13,711 bases of DNA from Gammaproteobacteria bacterium (GTDB taxonomy: Bacteria; Pseudomonadota; Gammaproteobacteria; UBA6429; Thiohalophilaceae), in NCBI GenBank assembly GCA_013152045.1, contig JAADGZ010000080.1:1-13711 (forward strand). The letters run 5' to 3'. Positions 7,555 through 13,711 of the stretch are shown here, in pieces (position 1 is the first letter of the stretch; the number at the start of each line of letters is the position of its first letter). A model generated the notes under the pieces. It saw only the letters and a list, made by a program, of their open reading frames with translations. It was not told the DNA's origin and made no database searches. Position numbers and translations under genes: made by a program.

Positions 7555-7562
7555 ACAGGAAC

Positions 7563-8123
7563 ATGCGCTGCAGGTGGCTCCCGTCAATACCTTCGCGCCT
7601 GCAAAAAGGATTCACTCTACTCGAAATCCTGGTCGTAATTGTTCTGCTGGGTATTATCTTGACGGTTGCCATGATTTCGATTGGCAATACACAATCCGGA
7701 AAGCTGGAAGAGGATATGCGCCGCCTGCTACAAATCATGCGCCTGGCGCATGAAGAAGCCATTATCAACCAGCAAACTCTGGCGATAAAATTTTCAGCCC
7801 ATGGTTATGCCCTGCAGCGTTATGACAAGAAGGGCAAAATCTGGGTCAGCGTTACTGAACCGGATTTTTTTCGTGCCCGAAAACTGGATGAGGATTATAA
7901 AATAAAACTGGTACAGGACGGACTCAGTGTATCTCTAACCAACAAGGACAGTGGCAAGGTGCTGATGTATTCAAGCGGTGAAATGACTCCGTTTGAACTG
8001 AATGTCAGCCTGCCCGACAGCGATGTAGCTTATCATTTGAGCGGTGATCTGATGGGCAAGCTCAGGATTAAAAACTTACAGGCCTATGGCAGTACAGAGG
8101 ATGAGGATGAGGACCAGCAGTGA
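7563..8123 (+). CDS. gspH: Type II secretion minor pseudopilin GspH
   Basis: GspH is a minor pseudopilin that associates with the tip complex. The 186-residue precursor has a 16-residue basic leader and the cleavage site KG|FTLLE, with Glu at +5 and a hydrophobic helix (ILVVIVLLGIILTVAMISIG). The globular part begins with the family-like stretch LEEDMRRLLQIMRLAHEEAI and ends in an acidic tail (STEDEDEDQQ). The start ATG lies 8 bases after the gspG stop, with AGGA only 2 bases upstream, so re-initiation from gspG probably matters. Its place between gspG and gspI supports the assignment over other type IV pilin-like proteins. Confidence 0.92.
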   Translation: MRCRWLPSIPSRLQKGFTLLEILVVIVLLGIILTVAMISIGNTQSGKLEEDMRRLLQIMRLAHEEAIINQQTLAIKFSAHGYALQRYDKKGKIWVSVTEPDFFRARKLDEDYKIKLVQDGLSVSLTNKDSGKVLMYSSGEMTPFELNVSLPDSDVAYHLSGDLMGKLRIKNLQAYGSTEDEDEDQQ

Positions 8124-8506
8124 ATAATTCACGCCGGGTATCTGCAACAGGTTTTACCCTGCTTGAAGTAATGGTTGCACTGGCGATCCTCGCCATCACC
8201 CTCGGCGCGTTAATCAAGGCCAGTGGCAGCTATGCCAGCAATGCCACCTATCTCAAGCAAAAAACCTTTGCGCAATGGATCGCCCAGAACAAAGCTGTGG
8301 AATATCAACTGGCAAACCAATTCCCGGCTATTGGCAACCGTGAAGGCGATCTCAACTATGCCTTGCAGGAATGGCGTTGGCGGGTCAAGGTTTCGACCAC
8401 CGATGATCGCCGCCTGCGCAGACTGGATATCGATATTATTCTCAGCAATGGCAAATTTAAAAAACCACTGGTTTCACTGGTTGCCTTTGTCGGAAAGCCT
8501 TTATGA
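8120..8506 (+). CDS. gspI: Type II secretion minor pseudopilin GspI
   Basis: GspI is a core subunit of the pseudopilus tip complex with GspJ and GspK. The 128-residue precursor has an 11-residue leader and the site TG|FTLLE followed by VMVALAILAITLGALIK. The short globular domain contains WIAQNKAVEYQL and EWRWRVKVS, typical of the family. It starts at GTG 8120, whose last bases form the TGA of gspH (4-base overlap GTGA). GAGG about 7 bases upstream supports that start. Confidence 0.95.
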   Translation: MNNSRRVSATGFTLLEVMVALAILAITLGALIKASGSYASNATYLKQKTFAQWIAQNKAVEYQLANQFPAIGNREGDLNYALQEWRWRVKVSTTDDRRLRRLDIDIILSNGKFKKPLVSLVAFVGKPL

Positions 8507-9186
8507 ACATACCGGCCAATAGCTATAACAAAGGCTTCACCCTGCTTGAATTACTGGTCGCCATGTCCATCTTTGCCCTGCTCGCGATCATGGCCTATGC
8601 GGGGCTTGCCACGGTACTCGACACTCGCCGTGTTCTTGAACAGAACATGGATCGTCTCGCGGAACTTCAGAAGACGGTGCTTTTTATCAGTCGAGACTTA
8701 AGCCAGATGGTAAACCGGGGGATCCGTGATCAATATGGTGATTATCAACCAGCACTGTCAGCTTCGGCTCTCAACATGGGACTCGATGCTCCGATAATTG
8801 AATTCACCCATAGCGGCTACAGCAACCCGCTTGGCATCAAACGCAGTCACCTGCAACGTGTTGCCTACCACCTCAAGGAGCATGTACTTTACCGCGACAG
8901 CTGGCAAGTACTGGATCGGGCCCAGGACAGTCGCCCCTACAAGGCGCGCCTGTGCGATAAAGTCGAATCCATTGGTTTTCGTTACATGGACAAGAATGGC
9001 CAATGGCATACACAGTGGCCACCCGCTAATAACACTGGCAGCATACAGCCCAGCAGCGGCTCTCAGAAAAAAGGCATCGTCAAGGCTAATACCTCGCGCT
9101 TACCGAAGGCCGTAGAATTCAGTCTTAAACTCAACGACTGGGGCACGATTACGCAGTTACTGCAACTTCCGGGAGACAGCACATGA
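8503..9186 (+). CDS. gspJ: Type II secretion minor pseudopilin GspJ
   Basis: GspJ is a tip-complex pseudopilin. The 227-residue precursor has an 11-residue leader with the site KG|FTLLE and helix LLVAMSIFALLAIMAYAGL. The globular domain carries RDLSQMVNRGIRDQYGDYQPAL, matching the family's R.iRD.yGd..pAl signature, and a later CDKVESIGFRYMDKNGQW. It overlaps gspI by 4 bases (ATGA). Length and motifs are normal. Confidence 0.95.
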   Translation: MNIPANSYNKGFTLLELLVAMSIFALLAIMAYAGLATVLDTRRVLEQNMDRLAELQKTVLFISRDLSQMVNRGIRDQYGDYQPALSASALNMGLDAPIIEFTHSGYSNPLGIKRSHLQRVAYHLKEHVLYRDSWQVLDRAQDSRPYKARLCDKVESIGFRYMDKNGQWHTQWPPANNTGSIQPSSGSQKKGIVKANTSRLPKAVEFSLKLNDWGTITQLLQLPGDST

Positions 9187-10112
9187 TCGGAGCTGTAAAC
9201 ACTCGCGGCGTCGCATTAATAACCGTGCTGTTGGTGGTCGCTCTTGCGACCACGGCCGCCGTGGCAATGTCCAGTCGTCAGCATATCGATATTCGGCGCA
9301 CGCAAAATACGCTTTTTATTGGCCAGGCAACACAATATCTGTATGGTGTCGAACTCTGGTCGCAGCAAATTCTGGCCAAGGATCGCCAGGACAACAAAAC
9401 CGATGACAATACCGAAGCCTGGGCCACTCGCTTGCCGCCACTACCGATTGAAGGGGGCTATGTTAGTGGCCAAATTGAAGACTTACAGGGACGCTTCAAC
9501 CTCAACAACCTGCAACAGAGCAAAGCTGCAGGGAAACGAGAACAGGCGCGTCTGCGACGTCTGCTGGCGCAACTGGAAATAAATCCGGGCTTAATCAACA
9601 TATTACTGGACTGGATCGATAGCGATCAGGAAGCCCGCTTTCCTGAAGGTGCCGAAGACGGATATTATCTTGGTTTGAAGCCCCCTTACCGGGCCGCCAA
9701 TCGATTATTGCAAAGCAGCAGTGAACTCATGCTGCTAAAAGACATGACACAAAAAGAATTTAATAAACTGAAACCTTTTATCACTGCTCTGCCACAAATT
9801 ACGGCGATTAATGTCAATACAGCCAGTGTCGAAGTGCTGATGAGCCTGGCTGATAATTTGTCGCTTGCTGACATCCAGGCGCTGGTGAAAAGACGTAAAG
9901 ACAAACCTTATAAAAAAGTAGGCGATTTTCTTGCGGAAAAAGCCTTTGCCGGAAAAAAGATTCAGGCTGCTGGGCTTACGGTCAGCAGTAATTTTTTCAT
10001 GCTGCATGCTGAAACCGGCATTGGCACACTGATACAGTATCGTACCTGCCTGCTTGAACGTAATGACAAGGGCAAGGTAATAACACTCATGCGTTCGGGA
10101 GGCGTAACTTAA
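9183..10112 (+). CDS. gspK: Type II secretion tip pseudopilin GspK
   Basis: GspK caps the pseudopilus tip. The 309-residue precursor has a 9-residue leader and the site RG|VALIT. Position +5 is Thr rather than Glu, as expected for GspK, which lacks the Glu needed to pack under another subunit. Family landmarks follow: DLQGRFNLNNL, LLDWIDSDQEARFPEGAEDGYY (metal-binding region), PPYRAANRLL and SSELMLLKDM. The later helical domain contains INVNTASVEVLMSLA and VKRRKDKPYKKVGDFL. It overlaps gspJ by 4 bases, with GGGAG about 8 bases upstream of the start. Confidence 0.96.
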   Translation: MIGAVNTRGVALITVLLVVALATTAAVAMSSRQHIDIRRTQNTLFIGQATQYLYGVELWSQQILAKDRQDNKTDDNTEAWATRLPPLPIEGGYVSGQIEDLQGRFNLNNLQQSKAAGKREQARLRRLLAQLEINPGLINILLDWIDSDQEARFPEGAEDGYYLGLKPPYRAANRLLQSSSELMLLKDMTQKEFNKLKPFITALPQITAINVNTASVEVLMSLADNLSLADIQALVKRRKDKPYKKVGDFLAEKAFAGKKIQAAGLTVSSNFFMLHAETGIGTLIQYRTCLLERNDKGKVITLMRSGGVT

Positions 10113-11350
10113 TGGCGGTTCAGGTACACCTACGATTGCTGTCGCTGCCTGGTCAGGACACGCTCCAGGCTTGCTGGATTCAGATTAATGAGCAACAGAT
10201 CGTATCCGATCTGAAACTTGGAAGCCTGGCCAACGCTGCCGAAGATCTGGCTGCTGAGGCAGCCATTATCTATGTTCCTGGTGCGGATGTACTGCTGACC
10301 CAGGTGCGGCTGCCTGATAACCGTCGCAAGCAGTTACTCAAGGCCCTACCTTATGCTCTAGAAGATGATTTGATCGATGATGTTGACCGCCTGCACTGCG
10401 TACTGGGGTCGCGGGTGGAACCCGGACTTTACAATAGCGCCGTGGTTGCCCACGAAAAAATGCGCTACTGGCTGGATTCACTTGAAAATGCAGGTATCCG
10501 TATTCTGCGTCTGTTGCCAGATACCTTGCTGCCTCCTTTTGAAAAGGATAGCTGGAGCGTGTTTTCCGAACATAGCCTGGATCAAGTGCTGGTGCGCACT
10601 GATCTTGAGCAGGGCTTTGTCTGTTCCAGAGAGAACCTGATTACCTTTATTCATACAGCTGCAGCACAGGAAGATAAGGCACCGGAAAAAATAAGGCTAT
10701 TCCACTGTAACAGCATTGACGAATCCGCGCTGGAAGTTGCGGTTTCCGGTTTGAGTGAGCTGGAATGGATCGATGATCCCCAGATTGAAGATGCGCTGTC
10801 CCTGCTTAGCCAGAAAAGCGAAAGCACCGATTTCAACCTATTGCAGGGCCGGTATAGTCCCCGCAGCCGGATTGGCCAATATCTGCGCCCCTGGTATTCC
10901 AGCGCAGCCCTGCTTGGTCTGTTGCTAGTGATTGGACTGGCTACAAATATCATTCAGTATTATTCCTTGCAGACGAAAAACAAAATGCTGAAACAGGATA
11001 TTATCAGCACCTTCCGGCAGGCTTTTCCTGAAATCAAACGCGTAGTCAATCCACAGGCGCAGATGCGCCATCATTTGTCCCGTTTGCGCGGTAGCAACAA
11101 ACAAAGCATTTCTTTTGCCAAAATGCTGGCGACTATTGGCCCGCTGGCGAAAAACATCAAGGGTCTAAAAATTCAGAATCTGCACTACCAAAAGGGACAA
11201 ATGGAACTGTTACTAGAATTGCCTGATTTGCAGAGCCTGGAAAAATTCAAACAAACCCTGTCCAGCCGTACCCCCTGGAAGGTGGAACTTAAATCTGCCA
11301 ATTCCACCGATAACAAGGTTCAGGGACGGATGCTTATTTATGAAAAATGA
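10112..11350 (+). CDS. gspL: Type II secretion system protein GspL
   Basis: GspL is a single-pass inner-membrane protein. Its cytoplasmic actin-like domain binds the N-terminus of GspE and its periplasmic domain pairs with GspM. In this 412-residue protein the cytoplasmic part occupies about 1-260 and has the family motifs VPGADVLLTQVRLPDNRRKQ, ALPYALEDDLIDDVDRLH and LLPDTLLPP. The membrane segment is about 263-284, preceded by a PWYSSAA stretch. The remaining 128 residues form a coiled linker and a small ferredoxin-like periplasmic domain. The start shares one base with the gspK stop and has GGGAGG 9 bases upstream. Confidence 0.96.
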   Translation: MAVQVHLRLLSLPGQDTLQACWIQINEQQIVSDLKLGSLANAAEDLAAEAAIIYVPGADVLLTQVRLPDNRRKQLLKALPYALEDDLIDDVDRLHCVLGSRVEPGLYNSAVVAHEKMRYWLDSLENAGIRILRLLPDTLLPPFEKDSWSVFSEHSLDQVLVRTDLEQGFVCSRENLITFIHTAAAQEDKAPEKIRLFHCNSIDESALEVAVSGLSELEWIDDPQIEDALSLLSQKSESTDFNLLQGRYSPRSRIGQYLRPWYSSAALLGLLLVIGLATNIIQYYSLQTKNKMLKQDIISTFRQAFPEIKRVVNPQAQMRHHLSRLRGSNKQSISFAKMLATIGPLAKNIKGLKIQNLHYQKGQMELLLELPDLQSLEKFKQTLSSRTPWKVELKSANSTDNKVQGRMLIYEK

Positions 11351-11368
11351 TAACAGCGGAAAAATGAA

Positions 11369-11857
11369 ATGAAGGAACGCTGGCAACAACTTGCTCTGCG
11401 GGAGAAACAGTTACTCATTATCATGAGTATTGTGGTATTGATCACGCTATTTTATTTCGCCCTCTGGAAGCCACTGAAAACCGGTATTGAAAAGAATCAG
11501 TTGCATCTCAAGGCGCAAACCCATGCACTGATGAAAATTCGTCAACAAGCGGCTGAAGTACGCCAGCTGCGCAGTGCTGGCGCGGGTAAGCAAACCATAA
11601 TAGAGGATAGCTCCTCGTTGCTGGGACTCATCGAACGCAGTGCTAAACAGAAAAAGATCAATGGCAACTTGCAAAAAGTGCAGCCGGAAGGTCAGCGGGA
11701 AGTACGGGTATGGATGGAAAATGTACCCTTTGATCAATTGATTAGCTGGCTAGATCTGCTCACTAACCGGTATGCTATCCAGATCAGTGAAATCTCACTG
11801 GAACGTGGCAATACGCCGGGAATCGTCAATGGCCGCATTCTACTGCAAGCGCCATGA
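11369..11857 (+). CDS. gspM: Type II secretion system protein GspM
   Basis: GspM is a small bitopic inner-membrane protein that stabilises GspL in the platform. The 162-residue protein begins with a short cytoplasmic segment (MKERWQQLALREKQLL), has a membrane helix at about 15-33 and the typical WKPL that follows it. A coiled-coil-prone stretch lies at about 36-70, and a C-terminal ferredoxin-like domain contains WMENVPFDQLISWLDLL. The ribosome-binding site is weak (GCGGA). It lies 18 bases after gspL. Confidence 0.93.
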   Translation: MKERWQQLALREKQLLIIMSIVVLITLFYFALWKPLKTGIEKNQLHLKAQTHALMKIRQQAAEVRQLRSAGAGKQTIIEDSSSLLGLIERSAKQKKINGNLQKVQPEGQREVRVWMENVPFDQLISWLDLLTNRYAIQISEISLERGNTPGIVNGRILLQAP

Positions 11858-12642
11858 TCGCCATTTCAATGTTCAAATCACCGTCCAAAACCACTCTTTT
11901 CCTGGCTCTCTATAGTTTGCTGAGCTACTTTCTGTTTCTGCTGGCCAGTATCCCGGCGCAGCAGATATGGCAATTTATTCCCCCGCAAAACAAGACCCAC
12001 TTGCAAATTAGCAATATAGAGGGAAGCCTGTGGTCTGGGCAAATAAGCAATCTGCAGGTCAACCGACTGCCGCTGGGACAACTGAACTGGAATTTGAAGC
12101 TACTGCCCTTGTTGCTTGGACAAATTGAGCTGGATACAAAAATTCAGGGGCCATTGGGAAAACTGCAGTCTCATCTCGCGCTGAGTACCGATGGCCGTCT
12201 GCAGGCTACAGAGCTCAGCGGCCGCATACCCGCTGAAGCTCTCAATCCCTATACCTTGCCGGCAACGCTGGGGGGGGAGATCAGCCTCAAAATTCAGAAA
12301 CTATTATTTCATAATAAACAGAAATTACAATTAGAGGGCGAAATACGCTGGCGCAATGCCAGTATCAGCATGCTGCAAACGGTCGAGCTGGGCAATGTTC
12401 AGCTTCTCGGCAAAGTGTTGGGTGATGGCAGCATCGTGCGCATTACAAATGAAAAAAGCGCACTTGGAATCGAAGGCAGCATCAAACTCGATGCAACAGG
12501 CCGTTACAACGTCAGACTGGCACTCATGAACCGGGATTCAAGCCGCAAGGATATTCGCACCCTGCTGCAAATGCTGGGCCGGGCAGATGCCACCGGCAAA
12601 GTCCATATTCAACGTCAGGGACAACTTCAGCTTGGTTTCTAG
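11854..12642 (+). CDS. gspN: Type II secretion system protein GspN
   Basis: GspN is an accessory inner-membrane protein present in only some type II systems; its exact role is unsettled. The 262-residue protein has an N-terminal membrane helix (about 15-32, TTLFLALYSLLSYFLFLLAS). A long periplasmic beta-rich region follows, with the family features NIEGSLWSGQ, LNWNLKLLPLLLG, SGRIPAEALNPYTLPATLGGEI and a C-terminal GRADATGKVHIQRQGQLQL. It overlaps gspM by 4 bases (ATGA) with no clear ribosome-binding site, suggesting coupled translation. A run of eight G (12270-12277) lies mid-gene. It is the last gene of the operon and ends 5 bases from the convergent gene. Confidence 0.92.
   Translation: MIAISMFKSPSKTTLFLALYSLLSYFLFLLASIPAQQIWQFIPPQNKTHLQISNIEGSLWSGQISNLQVNRLPLGQLNWNLKLLPLLLGQIELDTKIQGPLGKLQSHLALSTDGRLQATELSGRIPAEALNPYTLPATLGGEISLKIQKLLFHNKQKLQLEGEIRWRNASISMLQTVELGNVQLLGKVLGDGSIVRITNEKSALGIEGSIKLDATGRYNVRLALMNRDSSRKDIRTLLQMLGRADATGKVHIQRQGQLQLGF
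12270..12277 (+). repeat. G8 homopolymer inside gspN
   Basis: Eight consecutive G residues span the codons CTG GGG GGG GAG (Leu-Gly-Gly-Glu). Slippage by one base would shift the frame. It is the longest G run noticed in the window. Confidence 0.8.
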
Positions 12643-12647
12643 TGTCT

Positions 12648-13385
12648 TCAGTTATTACTCGCCGATGATCGCTCAGCCTGTTTTTGCAGGCGTTCAACTT
12701 CTTCCGCTTTTTTGACCTTGCCCAACGCACGATAGGCTTTGGCCTGCAATTCATAGGCTTCATCCACAACCGGCGTGCCTTTGTAGAATTCCAGCACGTA
12801 TTCGGTGCGCCGAATCACCTCTTTATAACGCCCCTGCACCTGTTCATAACGGGCGAGAAACATTTCATATGCCGCCAGGTTGGTGCGAATATTCTTCATT
12901 AAATTCAACGCTTGAGCAGAATATTCACTTTTAGGATAGCGGGTAATAAGATCGACGAAGTAGGTATAGGCCAGGCGTAATTTTTCTGGATATGGCGTGT
13001 GCTCCGAGATATGACTGACAGCCTTAATAAATTGTTGTTTACCGCTGGCCTTGGTAGCCAAGGCACGCAGGTAAAGCACGTAATCCAGGTGCGGATAAGA
13101 TGGGTGCTTACCGGCAAACGCCTCGATCTGTTTGACACAGGTATCAAATTGGCGATTTTTATAATAGGCATAGGCCAAGGCCAGCTCGGCCTGCATCTGT
13201 TCCCGATCTGTGGATGCCAGATTTTGTAGTTCTTTGAACTGCTTGATATCCGCTACTGCCGCTTCAGTCTTGGTTTTTTGCATGAGCGCATTATATTTAA
13301 CTTTGAACAAGCTGCTGTTAGCCGGGATGGTGGTGCAGGCGGGTAAGAGCAATGCGAGGGATAAAAACAGGATTAATTTATTCAT
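12648..13385 (-). CDS. bamD: BamD-family outer-membrane assembly lipoprotein
   Basis: BamD is the essential lipoprotein partner of BamA in the outer-membrane protein insertion machine. This 245-residue precursor (the length of E. coli BamD) has a lipoprotein signal with lipobox LPAC and lipidated Cys17. TPR-like helices follow, with the BamD signatures LALAYAYYKN, HPSYPHLDYVLYLRAL, DLITRYPKSEYSAQALNLM, LAAYEMFLARYE and YKEVIRRTEYVLEFY. It diverges at the first repeat: the usual YPFG stretch before the AYAYYKN helix is absent, replaced by LQNLASTDREQMQAEL. It may therefore be a divergent BamD or a second, specialised paralog. GGAGAG (13388-13393 on the + strand) precedes its ATG. It is convergent with gspN. 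Confidence 0.8.
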   Translation of the reverse strand: MNKLILFLSLALLLPACTTIPANSSLFKVKYNALMQKTKTEAAVADIKQFKELQNLASTDREQMQAELALAYAYYKNRQFDTCVKQIEAFAGKHPSYPHLDYVLYLRALATKASGKQQFIKAVSHISEHTPYPEKLRLAYTYFVDLITRYPKSEYSAQALNLMKNIRTNLAAYEMFLARYEQVQGRYKEVIRRTEYVLEFYKGTPVVDEAYELQAKAYRALGKVKKAEEVERLQKQAERSSASNN

Positions 13386-13673
13386 AGCTCTCCATAATAC
13401 ATTGAAATAATGACTATTTTTTTACCACCGGTGTCCAGGTTGGTCGTATTCCAAAAATTAATATAATACGTGAATCAGGCGTCGGTTGCTAAGCAAAAGT
13501 TGCACCGCACCAGCTTGATTCTGACAGTATTTTGCTAAAAATGCATGTTTGCGCACAGTTTTTCCGAGAGCCACTAAATTTTCTAAAGTCGCCATTTTAA
13601 ACGCCGATAGCGATAGAGAACAAAGAAATTCATCTTACTAATTCCGCTTACCAATAATGAACAGGAGACAAAT
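13386..13673. other. Divergent intergenic region between the bamD-like gene and the next gene
   Basis: These 288 bases must hold promoters for both flanking genes. On the + strand a perfect TATAAT occurs at 13462-13467, with only a weak -35 (TTGGTC, 13440-13445, 16-base spacer). No other convincing element, RNA gene or terminator was seen. Confidence 0.3.
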
Positions 13674-13711
13674 ATGGAAAATACTGCATATGGCCGCCCC
13701 ATTGGATCACA
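13674..13711 (+). CDS. Start of an unidentified gene, cut by the window end
   Basis: AGGAGA (13663-13668) lies 5 bases before ATG 13674, and the frame reads MENTAYGRPIGS up to the edge. The strong ribosome-binding site makes a real start likely. Twelve residues are too few to name a family. Confidence 0.55.
   Translation, partial: MENTAYGRPIGS

Noticed and set aside
12676..12691. Hairpin GCCTG/CAGGC as a terminator for the gsp operon
   Set aside because: The stem is only 5 bp and no run of T follows; it lies within the bamD-like coding sequence.
13512..13545. TTGATT/CTGACA followed by TAAAAA as a promoter for the last gene
   Set aside because: The spacings do not match a sigma-70 promoter (about 15 bases or far too short), so it was not called.

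Overview
The window is most likely a piece of a gammaproteobacterial chromosome of roughly 50% GC. It is dominated by one complete type II secretion (general secretory pathway) operon, gspCDEFGHIJKLMN, covering about 1362-12642 on the + strand. Gene order, a separate gspN at the end, a BamD-family lipoprotein next door and a REP-like TTCCCACGC/GCGTGGGAA hairpin all fit Gammaproteobacteria. I cannot place it at genus level from sequence alone.

Layout. Positions 1-200 hold the tail of a GC-rich reading frame that resembles the recognition-helix region of an HxlR-type regulator and runs into a REP-like palindrome, probably a decayed fragment. Positions 201-345 are degenerate GCG/CTTTG-rich repeat DNA. 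A minus-strand gene (367-846) encodes a small secreted beta-barrel protein resembling the lipid A palmitoyltransferase PagP, with His, Asp and Ser at the expected places. An AT-rich divergent intergenic region (847-1361) separates it from gspC and contains two very short ORFs with good ribosome-binding sites. The second lies in frame with gspC and is separated from it by two consecutive stop codons.

The gsp operon follows with tight spacing: 1- or 4-base overlaps at gspH/I, I/J, J/K, K/L and M/N, and gaps of about 3-50 bases elsewhere. It supplies the inner-membrane link to the secretin (GspC), the secretin (GspD), the ATPase (GspE), the platform protein (GspF), the major pseudopilin (GspG), the minor pseudopilins (GspH, I, J, K), the cytoplasm-membrane adaptors (GspL, M) and GspN. 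The prepilin peptidase (GspO) and pilotin genes are not here. The clearest anomaly is in gspE. A TG dinucleotide appears duplicated at 5490-5493, which cuts the ATPase before its four-cysteine zinc element, yet the rest of the gene stays open in the other frame. This is either a recent mutation, a sequencing or assembly error, or less likely recoding.

gspN ends 5 bases from the end of a convergent minus-strand gene (12648-13385) for a BamD-family outer-membrane lipoprotein that looks divergent at its N-terminal repeat. After a 288-base intergenic region, a new + strand gene starts at 13674 and runs off the window. No RNA genes, CRISPR arrays or intact insertion sequences were seen. I do not see a wholly undescribed system. 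The points most worth a second look are the gspE frameshift, the PagP-like barrel, the in-frame leader ORF and the divergent BamD-like protein.
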